DNA of 64,000 nt from Volvox africanus (Eukaryota > Chlorophyta > Chlorophyceae > Chlamydomonadales > Volvocaceae): positions 3,353,501 to 3,417,500 of the forward strand of contig BSDZ01000014.1 of the NCBI GenBank assembly GCA_030268105.1, read 5' to 3'. This document shows positions 22,570 to 34,700 of this stretch, one piece after another. How positions within the stretch are numbered: the first letter of the stretch is position 1; every line of letters starts with the position of its first letter. A program made the translations under genes and the position numbers. The notes beneath the pieces were generated by a model. It saw only the letters and a list, made by a program, of their open reading frames with translations. It was not told the DNA's origin and searched no databases.

Positions 22570-22790
22570 GCCCTTGCGGGCTGGCGTGTATTATGGGGAT
22601 CTCCGGGATTTTAACCGAGTGGGCACGCATACCTCAGCGTCTTCATCTGAGGCCGCTAGAGATCACCTGTTTTTTGGTTACGTAGAGTTTCCTTGCTCTC
22701 TACGGCCCCTATCCAAGTGCCAGCCCCTTCGGATCTACTGGCATTTAGGTGGGTGTCAAACCACCCCGCACCATCAGCCCAGTTACGGGC
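22570..22790 (+). ncRNA. Six-hairpin segment, possible structured RNA (unidentified)
   Basis: Six consecutive stem-loops fit in 221 bp. They are GCCC/GGGC (22,570-22,581), CCTCAG/CTGAGG (22,632-22,652), CGTAGAG/CTCTACG (22,681-22,704), AAGTGCCAG/CTGGCATTT (22,715-22,746, nine pairs with one G-U), GGTGG/CCACC (22,748-22,765) and GCCC/GGGC (22,777-22,790). It matches no snRNA, SRP RNA, RNase P RNA or tRNA I know. It ends exactly where the giant heptamer array starts. It could instead be a hairpin-rich transposon end. Confidence 0.3.
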
Positions 22791-25700
22791 CTCGTGCCTC
22801 ATGCCTCGTGCGTCGTGCCTCATGCCTCGTGCCTCGTACCTCGTGCCTCGTGCCTCGTGCGTCGTGCCACATGCCTCATCCCTCATGCCTCATGCCTCGT
22901 GCCTCGTGCCTCATGCCTCATGCCTCATGCCTCATGCCTCATGCCTCATGCCTCATGCCTCGTGCCTCGTGCCTCATGCCTCGTGCCTCGTGCCTCGTGC
23001 CTCGTGTCCTCGTGCCTCGTGCCTAGTGCCTAGTGCGCCGTGCCACATGCCTCATGCCTCATGCCTCGTGCCTCAAGCCTCATGCCTCATGCCTCGTGCC
23101 TCATGCCTCATGCCTCATGCCTCATGCCTCATGCCTCATGCCTCGTGCCTCGTGCCTCGTGCCTCGTGCCTCGTGCCTCGTGCCTCATGCCTCATGCCTC
23201 ATGCCTCGTGCCTCATGCCTCTTTCCTCCTGCCTCGTGCCTCCTGCCTCGTGCCTCGTGCCTCATGCCTCATGCCTCATGCCTCATGCCTCATGCCTCGT
23301 GCCTCATGCCTCGTGCCTCATGCCTCGTTCCTCCTGCCTCGCGCCTCGTGCCTCGTGCCTCGTGCCTCATGCCTCGTTCCTCCTGCCTCGTGCCTCGTGC
23401 CTCGTGCCTCGTGCCTCCTGCCTCGTGCCTCATGCCTCGTGCCTCGTGTCTCGTGCGTCGTGCCACATGCCTCATGCCTCATGCCTCATGCCTCGTGCCT
23501 CATACATCGTGCCTCGTGCCTCGTGCCTCATGCCTCGTGCCTCATGCCTGGTGCCTGGTGCCTCATGCCTCGTGCCTCGTGCCTCGTGCCTCGTGCCTCG
23601 TGCCTCGTGCCTCGTGCCTCGTGCCTCATACATCGTGCCTCGTGCCTCGTGCCTCGTGCCTCGTGTCCTCGTGCCTCGTGCCTAGTGCCTAGTGCGTCGT
23701 GCCACATGCCTCATGCCTCATGCCTCGTGCCTCAAGCCTCATGCCTCATGCCTCGTGCCTCATGCCTCATGCCTCATGCCTCATGCCTCATGCCTCATGC
23801 CTCATGCCTCGTGCCTCGTGCCTCGTGCCTCGTGCCTCGTGCCTCGTGCCTCATGCCTCATGCCTCATGCCTCATGCCTCGTGCCTCATGCCTCTTTCCT
23901 CCTGCCTCGTGCCTCCTGCCTCGTGCCTCGTGCCTCATGCCTCATGCCTCATGCCTCATGCCTCATGCCTCATGCCTCATGCCTCATGCCTCGTGCCTCA
24001 TGCCTCGTGCCTCATGCCTCGTTCCTCCTGCCTCGCGCCTCGTGCCTCGTGCCTCGTGCCTCATGCCTCGTTCCTCCTGCCTCGTGCCTCGTGCCTCGTG
24101 CCTCGTGCCTCCTGCCTCGTGCCTCATGCCTCGTGCCTCGTGTCTCGTGCGTCGTGCCACATGCCTCATGCCTCATGCCTCATGCCTCGTGCCTCATACA
24201 TCGTGCCTCGTGCCTCGTGCCTCATGCCTCGTGCCTCATGCCTGGTGCCTCGTGCCTCATGCCTCGTGCCTCGTGCCTCGTGCCTCATGCCTCATGCCTC
24301 GTGCCTCGTGCCTCGTGCCTCATGCCTCGTGCCTCGTGCCTCGTGCCTCGTGCCTCGTGCCTCGTGCCTCGTGCCTCATGCCTCTTGCCTCGTGCCTCGT
24401 GCCTCGTGCCTCATGCCTCTTGCCTGGTGCCTCATGCCTCGTGCCTCGTGCCTCGTGCCTCGTGCCTCATGCCTCGTGCCTCGTGCCTCATGCCTCGTGC
24501 CTCGTGCCTCGTGCCTCATGCCTCATGCCTCGTGCCTCGTGCCTCGTGCCTCATGCCTCGTGCCTCATGCCTCGTGCCTCGTGCCTCGTGCCTCATGCCT
24601 CGTGCCTCATGCCTCGTGCCTCGTGCCTCGTGCCTCATGCCTCGTTCCTCCTGCCTCGCGCCTCGTGCCTCGTGCCTCGTGCCTCATGCCTCGTTCCTCC
24701 TGCCTCGCGCCTCGTGCCTCATGCCTCGTTCCTCCTGCCTCGCGCCTCGTGCCTCGTGCCTCGTGCCTCATGCCTCGTTCCTCCTGCCTCGTGCCTCGTG
24801 CCTCGTGCCTCGTGCGTCGTGCCTCATGCCTCGTGCCTCGTACCTCGTGCCTCGTGCCTCGTGCGTCGTGCCACATGCCTCATCCCTCATGCCTCATGCC
24901 TCGTGCCTCGTGCCTCATGCCTCATGCCTCATGCCTCATGCCTCATGCCTCATGCCTCATGCCTCATGCCTCGTGCCTCGTGCCTCATGCCTCGTGCCTC
25001 GTGCCTCGTGCCTCGTGTCCTCGTGCCTCGTGCCTAGTGCCTAGTGCGCCGTGCCACATGCCTCATGCCTCATGCCTCGTGCCTCAAGCCTCATGCCTCA
25101 TGCCTCGTGCCTCATGCCTCATGCCTCATGCCTCATGCCTCATGCCTCGTGCCTCGTGCCTCGTGCCTCGTGCCTCGTGCCTCGTGCCTCATGCCTCATG
25201 CCTCATGCCTCGTGCCTCATGCCTCTTTCCTCCTGCCTCGTGCCTCCTGCCTCGTGCCTCGTGCCTCATGCCTCATGCCTCATGCCTCATGCCTCATGCC
25301 TCGTGCCTCATGCCTCGTGCCTCATGCCTCGTTCCTCCTGCCTCGCGCCTCGTGCCTCGTGCCTCGTGCCTCATGCCTCGTTCCTCCTGCCTCGTGCCTC
25401 GTGCCTCGTGCCTCGTGCCTCCTGCCTCGTGCCTCATGCCTCGTGCCTCGTGTCTCGTGCGTCGTGCCACATGCCTCATGCCTCATGCCTCATGCCTCGT
25501 GCCTCATACATCGTGCCTCGTGCCTCGTGCCTCATGCCTCGTGCCTCATGCCTGGTGCCTGGTGCCTCATGCCTCGTGCCTCGTGCCTCGTGCCTCGTGC
25601 CTCGTGCCTCGTGCCTCGTGCCTCGTGCCTCATACATCGTGCCTCGTGCCTCGTGCCTCGTGCCTCGTGTCCTCGTGCCTCGTGCCTAGTGCCTAGTGCG

Positions 25701-28700
25701 TCGTGCCACATGCCTCATGCCTCATGCCTCGTGCCTCAAGCCTCATGCCTCATGCCTCGTGCCTCATGCCTCATGCCTCATGCCTCATGCCTCATGCCTC
25801 ATGCCTCATGCCTCGTGCCTCGTGCCTCGTGCCTCGTGCCTCGTGCCTCGTGCCTCATGCCTCATGCCTCATGCCTCATGCCTCGTGCCTCATGCCTCTT
25901 TCCTCCTGCCTCGTGCCTCCTGCCTCGTGCCTCGTGCCTCATGCCTCATGCCTCATGCCTCATGCCTCATGCCTCATGCCTCATGCCTCATGCCTCGTGC
26001 CTCATGCCTCGTGCCTCATGCCTCGTTCCTCCTGCCTCGCGCCTCGTGCCTCGTGCCTCGTGCCTCATGCCTCGTGCCTCGTGCCTCGTGCCTCGTGCCT
26101 CGTGCCTCGTGCCTCCTGCCTCGTGCCTCATGCCTCGTGCCTCGTGTCTCGTGCGTCGTGCCACATGCCTCATGCCTCATGCCTCATGCCTCGTGCCTCA
26201 TACATCGTGCCTCGTGCCTCGTGCCTCATGCCTCGTGCCTCATGCCTGGTGCCTCGTGCCTCATGCCTCGTGCCTCGTGCCTCGTGCCTCATGCCTCATG
26301 CCTCGTGCCTCGTGCCTCGTGCCTCATGCCTCGTGCGTCATGCCTCGTGCCTCGTGCCTCGTGCCTCGTGCCTCGTGCCTCATGCCTCTTGCCTCGTGCC
26401 TCGTGCCTCGTGCCTCATGCCTCTTGCCTGGTGCCTCATGCCTCGTGCCTCGTGCCTCGTGCCTCGTGCCTCATGCCTCGTGCCTCGTGCCTCATGCCTC
26501 GTGCCTCGTGCCTCGTGCCTCATGCCTCATGCCTCGTGCCTCGTGCCTCGTGCCTCATGCCTCGTGCCTCATGCCTCGTGCCTCGTGCCTCGTGCCTCAT
26601 GCCTCGTGCCTCATGCCTCGTGCCTCGTGCCTCGTGCCTCATGCCTCGTTCCTCCTGCCTCGCGCCTCGTGCCTCGTGCCTCGTGCCTCATGCCTCGTTC
26701 CTCCTGCCTCGCGCCTCGTGCCTCATGCCTCGTTCCTCCTGCCTCGCGCCTCGTGCCTCGTGCCTCGTGCCTCATGCCTCGTTCCTCCTGCCTCGTGCCT
26801 CGTGCCTCGTGCCTCGTGCGTCGTGCCTCATGCCTCGTGCCTCGTACCTCGTGCCTCGTGCCTCGTGCGTCGTGCCACATGCCTCATCCCTCATGCCTCA
26901 TGCCTCGTGCCTCGTGCCTCATGCCTCATGCCTCATGCCTCATGCCTCATGCCTCATGCCTCATGCCTCGTGCCTCGTGCCTCATGCCTCGTGCCTCGTG
27001 CCTCGTGCCTCGTGTCCTCGTGCCTCGTGCCTAGTGCCTAGTGCGCCGTGCCACATGCCTCATGCCTCATGCCTCGTGCCTCAAGCCTCATGCCTCATGC
27101 CTCGTGCCTCATGCCTCATGCCTCATGCCTCATGCCTCATGCCTCATGCCTCGTGCCTCGTGCCTCGTGCCTCGTGCCTCGTGCCTCGTGCCTCATGCCT
27201 CATGCCTCATGCCTCGTGCCTCATGCCTCTTTCCTCCTGCCTCGTGCCTCCTGCCTCGTGCCTCGTGCCTCATGCCTCATGCCTCATGCCTCATGCCTCA
27301 TGCCTCGTGCCTCATGCCTCGTGCCTCATGCCTCGTTCCTCCTGCCTCGCGCCTCGTGCCTCGTGCCTCGTGCCTCATGCCTCGTTCCTCCTGCCTCGTG
27401 CCTCGTGCCTCGTGCCTCGTGCCTCCTGCCTCGTGCCTCATGCCTCGTGCCTCGTGTCTCGTGCGTCGTGCCACATGCCTCATGCCTCATGCCTCATGCC
27501 TCGTGCCTCATACATCGTGCCACATGCCTCATGCCTCATGCCTCGTGCCTCAAGCCTCATGCCTCATGCCTCGTGCCTCATGCCTCATGCCTCATGCCTC
27601 ATGCCTCATGCCTCATGCCTCATGCCTCGTGCCTCGTGCCTCGTGCCTCGTGCCTCGTGCCTCGTGCCTCATGCCTCATGCCTCATGCCTCATGCCTCGT
27701 GCCTCATGCCTCTTTCCTCCTGCCTCGTGCCTCCTGCCTCGTGCCTCGTGCCTCATGCCTCATGCCTCATGCCTCATGCCTCATGCCTCATGCCTCATGC
27801 CTCATGCCTCGTGCCTCATGCCTCGTGCCTCATGCCTCGTTCCTCCTGCCTCGCGCCTCGTGCCTCGTGCCTCGTGCCTCATGCCTCGTGCCTCGTGCCT
27901 CGTGCCTCGTGCCTCGTGCCTCGTGCCTCCTGCCTCGTGCCTCATGCCTCGTGCCTCGTGTCTCGTGCGTCGTGCCACATGCCTCATGCCTCATGCCTCA
28001 TGCCTCGTGCCTCATACATCGTGCCTCGTGCCTCGTGCCTCATGCCTCGTGCCTCATGCCTGGTGCCTCGTGCCTCATGCCTCGTGCCTCGTGCCTCGTG
28101 CCTCATGCCTCATGCCTCGTGCCTCGTGCCTCGTGCCTCATGCCTCGTGCCTCATGCCTCGTGCCTCGTGCCTCGTGCCTCGTGCCTCGTGCCTCATGCC
28201 TCTTGCCTCGTGCCTCGTGCCTCGTGCCTCATGCCTCTTGCCTGGTGCCTCATGCCTCGTGCCTCGTGCCTCGTGCCTCGTGCCTCATGCCTCGTGCCTC
28301 GTGCCTCATGCCTCGTGCCTCGTGCCTCGTGCCTCATGCCTCATGCCTCGTGCCTCGTGCCTCGTGCCTCATGCCTCATGCCTCTTGCCTCGTGCCTCAT
28401 GCCTCATGCCTCATGCCTCATGCCTCATGCCTCGTGCCTCATGCCTCGTGCCTCATGCCTCGTTCCTCCTGCCTCGCGCCTCGTGCCTCGTGCCTCGTGC
28501 CTCATGCCTCGTTCCTCCTGCCTCGTGCCTCGTGCCTCGTGCCTCGTGCCTCCTGCCTCGTGCCTCATGCCTCGTGCCTCGTGTCTCGTGCGTCGTGCCA
28601 CATGCCTCATGCCTCATGCCTCATGCCTCGTGCCTCATACATCGTGCCACATGCCTCATGCCTCATGCCTCGTGCCTCAAGCCTCATGCCTCATGCCTCG

Positions 28701-31700
28701 TGCCTCATGCCTCATGCCTCATGCCTCATGCCTCATGCCTCATGCCTCATGCCTCGTGCCTCGTGCCTCGTGCCTCGTGCCTCGTGCCTCGTGCCTCATG
28801 CCTCATGCCTCATGCCTCATGCCTCGTGCCTCATGCCTCTTTCCTCCTGCCTCGTGCCTCCTGCCTCGTGCCTCGTGCCTCATGCCTCATGCCTCATGCC
28901 TCATGCCTCATGCCTCATGCCTCATGCCTCATGCCTCGTGCCTCATGCCTCGTGCCTCATGCCTCGTTCCTCCTGCCTCGCGCCTCGTGCCTCGTGCCTC
29001 GTGCCTCATGCCTCGTGCCTCGTGCCTCGTGCCTCGTGCCTCGTGCCTCGTGCCTCCTGCCTCGTGCCTCATGCCTCGTGCCTCGTGTCTCGTGCGTCGT
29101 GCCACATGCCTCATGCCTCATGCCTCATGCCTCGTGCCTCATACATCGTGCCTCGTGCCTCGTGCCTCATGCCTCGTGCCTCATGCCTGGTGCCTCGTGC
29201 CTCATGCCTCGTGCCTCGTGCCTCGTGCCTCATGCCTCATGCCTCGTGCCTCGTGCCTCGTGCCTCATGCCTCGTGCCTCATGCCTCGTGCCTCGTGCCT
29301 CGTGCCTCGTGCCTCGTGCCTCATGCCTCTTGCCTCGTGCCTCGTGCCTCGTGCCTCATGCCTCTTGCCTGGTGCCTCATGCCTCGTGCCTCGTGCCTCG
29401 TGCCTCGTGCCTCATGCCTCGTGCCTCGTGCCTCATGCCTCGTGCCTCGTGCCTCGTGCCTCATGCCTCATGCCTCGTGCCTCGTGCCTCGTGCCTCATG
29501 CCTCGTGCCTCATGCCTCGTGCCTCGTGCCTCGTGCCTCATGCCTCGTGCCTCATGCCTCGTGCCTCGTGCCTCGTGCCTCATGCCTCGTTCCTCCTGCC
29601 TCGCGCCTCGTGCCTCGTGCCTCGTGCCTCATGCCTCGTTCCTCCTGCCTCGCGCCTCGTGCCTCATGCCTCGTTCCTCCTGCCTCGCGCCTCGTGCCTC
29701 GTGCCTCGTGCCTCATGCCTCGTTCCTCCTGCCTCGTGCCTCGTGCCTCGTGCCTCGTGCGTCGTGCCTCATGCCTCGTGCCTCGTACCTCGTGCCTCGT
29801 GCCTCGTGCGTCGTGCCACATGCCTCATCCCTCATGCCTCATGCCTCGTGCCTCGTGCCTCATGCCTCATGCCTCATGCCTCATGCCTCATGCCTCATGC
29901 CTCATGCCTCGTGCCTCGTGCCTCATGCCTCGTGCCTCGTGCCTCGTGCCTCGTGTCCTCGTGCCTCGTGCCTAGTGCCTAGTGCGCCGTGCCACATGCC
30001 TCATGCCTCATGCCTCGTGCCTCAAGCCTCATGCCTCATGCCTCGTGCCTCATGCCTCATGCCTCATGCCTCATGCCTCATGCCTCATGCCTCGTGCCTC
30101 GTGCCTCGTGCCTCGTGCCTCGTGCCTCGTGCCTCATGCCTCATGCCTCATGCCTCGTGCCTCATGCCTCTTTCCTCCTGCCTCTTTCCTCCTGCCTCGT
30201 GCCTCGTGCCTCATGCCTCATGCCTCATGCCTCATGCCTCATGCCTCGTGCCTCATGCCTCGTGCCTCATGCCTCGTTCCTCCTGCCTCGCGCCTCGTGC
30301 CTCGTGCCTCGTGCCTCATGCCTCGTTCCTCCTGCCTCGTGCCTCGTGCCTCGTGCCTCGTGCCTCCTGCCTCGTGCCTCATGCCTCGTGCCTCGTGTCT
30401 CGTGCGTCGTGCCACATGCCTCATGCCTCATGCCTCATGCCTCGTGCCTCATACATCGTGCCTCGTGCCTCGTGCCTCATGCCTCGTGCCTCATGCCTGG
30501 TGCCTGGTGCCTCATGCCTCGTGCCTCGTGCCTCGTGCCTCGTGCCTCGTGCCTCGTGCCTCGTGCCTCGTGCCTCATACATCGTGCCTCGTGCCTCGTG
30601 CCTCGTGCCTCGTGTCCTCGTGCCTCGTGCCTAGTGCCTAGTGCGTCGTGCCACATGCCTCATGCCTCATGCCTCGTGCCTCAAGCCTCATGCCTCATGC
30701 CTCGTGCCTCATGCCTCATGCCTCATGCCTCATGCCTCATGCCTCATGCCTCATGCCTCGTGCCTCGTGCCTCGTGCCTCGTGCCTCGTGCCTCGTGCCT
30801 CATGCCTCATGCCTCATGCCTCATGCCTCGTGCCTCATGCCTCCTTCCTCCTGCCTCGTGCCTCCTGCCTCGTGCCTCGTGCCTCATGCCTCATGCCTCG
30901 TGCCTCGTGCCTCGTGCCTCATGCCTCGTGCCTCATGCCTCGTGCCTCGTGCCTCGTGCCTCATGCCTCGTGCCTCATGCCTCGTGCCTCGTGCCTCGTG
31001 CCTCATGCCTCGTTCCTCCTGCCTCGCGCCTCGTGCCTCGTGCCTCGTGCCTCATGCCTCGTTCCTCCTGCCTCGCGCCTCGTGCCTCATGCCTCGTTCC
31101 TCCTGCCTCGCGCCTCGTGCCTCGTGCCTCGTGCCTCATGCCTCGTTCCTCCTGCCTCGTGCCTCGTGCCTCGTGCCTCGTGCGTCGTGCCTCATGCCTC
31201 GTGCCTCGTACCTCGTGCCTCGTGCCTCGTGCGTCGTGCCACATGCCTCATCCCTCATGCCTCATGCCTCGTGCCTCGTGCCTCATGCCTCATGCCTCAT
31301 GCCTCATGCCTCATGCCTCATGCCTCATGCCTCGTGCCTCGTGCCTCATGCCTCGTGCCTCGTGCCTCGTGCCTCGTGTCCTCGTGCCTCGTGCCTAGTG
31401 CCTAGTGCGCCGTGCCACATGCCTCATGCCTCATGCCTCGTGCCTCAAGCCTCATGCCTCATGCCTCGTGCCTCATGCCTCATGCCTCATGCCTCATGCC
31501 TCATGCCTCATGCCTCGTGCCTCGTGCCTCGTGCCTCGTGCCTCGTGCCTCGTGCCTCATGCCTCATGCCTCATGCCTCGTGCCTCATGCCTCTTTCCTC
31601 CTGCCTCGTGCCTCCTGCCTCGTGCCTCGTGCCTCATGCCTCATGCCTCATGCCTCATGCCTCATGCCTCGTGCCTCATGCCTCGTGCCTCATGCCTCGT

Positions 31701-34700
31701 TCCTCCTGCCTCGCGCCTCGTGCCTCGTGCCTCGTGCCTCATGCCTCGTTCCTCCTGCCTCGTGCCTCGTGCCTCGTGCCTCGTGCCTCGTGCCTCCTGC
31801 CTCGTGCCTCATGCCTCGTGCCTCGTGTCTCGTGCGTCGTGCCACATGCCTCATGCCTCATGCCTCATGCCTCGTGCCTCATACATCGTGCCTCGTGCCT
31901 CGTGCCTCATGCCTCGTGCCTCATGCCTGGTGCCTGGTGCCTCATGCCTCGTGCCTCGTGCCTCGTGCCTCGTGCCTCGTGCCTCGTGCCTCGTGCCTCG
32001 TGCCTCATACATCGTGCCTCGTGCCTCGTGCCTCGTGCCTCGTGTCCTCGTGCCTCGTGCCTAGTGCCTAGTGCGTCGTGCCACATGCCTCATGCCTCAT
32101 GCCTCGTGCCTCAAGCCTCATGCCTCATGCCTCGTGCCTCATGCCTCATGCCTCATGCCTCATGCCTCATGCCTCATGCCTCATGCCTCGTGCCTCGTGC
32201 CTCGTGCCTCGTGCCTCGTGCCTCGTGCCTCATGCCTCATGCCTCATGCCTCATGCCTCGTGCCTCATGCCTCTTTCCTCCTGCCTCGTGCCTCCTGCCT
32301 CGTGCCTCGTGCCTCATGCCTCATGCCTCATGCCTCATGCCTCATGCCTCATGCCTCATGCCTCATGCCTCGTGCCTCATGCCTCGTGCCTCATGCCTCG
32401 TTCCTCCTGCCTCGCGCCTCGTGCCTCGTGCCTCGTGCCTCATGCCTCGTGCCTCGTGCCTCGTGCCTCGTGCCTCGTGCCTCGTGCCTCCTGCCTCGTG
32501 CCTCATGCCTCGTGCCTCGTGTCTCGTGCGTCGTGCCACATGCCTCATGCCTCATGCCTCATGCCTCGTGCCTCATACATCGTGCCTCGTGCCTCGTGCC
32601 TCATGCCTCGTGCCTCATGCCTGGTGCCTCGTGCCTCATGCCTCGTGCCTCGTGCCTCGTGCCTCATGCCTCATGCCTCGTGCCTCGTGCCTCGTGCCTC
32701 ATGCCTCGTGCCTCATGCCTCGTGCCTCGTGCCTCGTGCCTCGTGCCTCGTGCCTCATGCCTCTTGCCTCGTGCCTCGTGCCTCGTGCCTCATGCCTCTT
32801 GCCTGGTGCCTCATGCCTCGTGCCTCGTGCCTCGTGCCTCGTGCCTCATGCCTCGTGCCTCGTGCCTCATGCCTCGTGCCTCGTGCCTCGTGCCTCATGC
32901 CTCATGCCTCGTGCCTCGTGCCTCGTGCCTCATGCCTCGTGCCTCATGCCTCGTGCCTCGTGCCTCGTGCCTCATGCCTCGTGCCTCATGCCTCGTGCCT
33001 CGTGCCTCGTGCCTCATGCCTCGTTCCTCCTGCCTCGCGCCTCGTGCCTCGTGCCTCGTGCCTCATGCCTCGTTCCTCCTGCCTCGCGCCTCGTGCCTCA
33101 TGCCTCGTTCCTCCTGCCTCGCGCCTCGTGCCTCGTGCCTCGTGCCTCATGCCTCGTTCCTCCTGCCTCGTGCCTCGTGCCTCGTGCCTCGTGCGTCGTG
33201 CCTCATGCCTCGTGCCTCGTACCTCGTGCCTCGTGCCTCGTGCGTCGTGCCACATGCCTCATCCCTCATGCCTCATGCCTCGTGCCTCGTGCCTCATGCC
33301 TCATGCCTCGTGCCTCATGCCTCATGCCTCATGCCTCATGCCTCATGCCTCATGCCTCATGCCTCATGCCTCGTGCCTCATGCCTCGTGCCTCGTGCCTC
33401 GTGCCTCGTGTCCTCGTGCCTAGTGCCTAGTGCCTAGTGCGTCGTGCCACATGCCTCATGCCTCATGCCTCGTGCCTCAAGCCTCATGCCTCATGCCTCG
33501 TGCCTCATGCCTCATGCCTCATGCCTCATGCCTCATGCCTCGTGCCTCATGCCTCATGCCTCATGCCTCGTGCCTCATGCCTCATGCCTCATGCCTCATG
33601 CCTCGTGCCTCGTGCCTCATGCCTCATGCCTCGTGCCTCATGCCTCATGCCTCGTGCCTCATGCCTCATGCCTCATGCCTCATGCCTCGTGCCTCGTGCC
33701 TCGTGCCTCGTGCCTCGTGCCTCATGCCTCATGCCTCGTGCCTCATGCCTCTTTCCTCCTGCCTCGTGCCTCCTGCCTCGTGCCTCGTGCCTCATGCCTC
33801 ATGCCTCATGCCTCATGCCTCATGCCTCATGCCTCGTGCCTCATGCCTCGTGCCTCATGCCTCGTTCCTCCTGCCTCGCGCCTCGTGCCTCGTGCCTCGT
33901 GCCTCATGCCTCGTTCCTCCTGCCTCGTGCCTCGTGCCTCGTGCCTCGTGCCTCCTGCCTCGTGCCTCATGCCTCGTGCCTCGTGTCTCGTGCGTCGTGC
34001 CACATGCCTCATGCCTCATGCCTCATGCCTCGTGCCTCATACATCGTGCCTCGTGCCTCGTGCCTCATGCCTCGTGCCTCATGCCTGGTGCCTGGTGCCT
34101 CATGCCTCGTGCCTCGTGCCTCGTGCCTCATACATCGTGCCTCGTGCCTCGTGCCTCGTGCCTCGTGCCTCATGCCTCGTGCCTCATGCCTCGTGCCTCG
34201 TGCCCCATGCCTCGTGCCTCATGCCTCGTGCCTCGTGCCTCGTGCCTCATGCCTCATGCCTCGTGCCTCATGCCTCATGCCTCATGCCTCATGCCTCATG
34301 CCTCATGCCTCATGCCTCATGCCTCGTGCCTCATGCCTCGTGCCTCGTGCCTCGTGCCTCGTGTCCTCGTGCCTAGTGCCTAGTGCCTAGTGCGTCGTGC
34401 CACATGCCTCATGCCTCATGCCTCGTGCCTCAAGCCTCATGCCTCATGCCTCGTGCCTCATGCCTCATGCCTCATGCCTCATGCCTCGTGCCTCATGCCT
34501 CATGCCTCATGCCTCGTGCCTCATGCCTCATGCCTCATGCCTCATGCCTCATGCCTCATGCCTCATGCCTCGTGCCTCGTGCCTCGTGCCTCGTGCCTCG
34601 TGCCTCGTGCCTCATGCCTCATGCCTCGTGCCTCATGCCTCTTTCCTCCTGCCTCGTGCCTCCTGCCTCGTGCCTCGTGCCTCATGCCTCATGCCTCATG

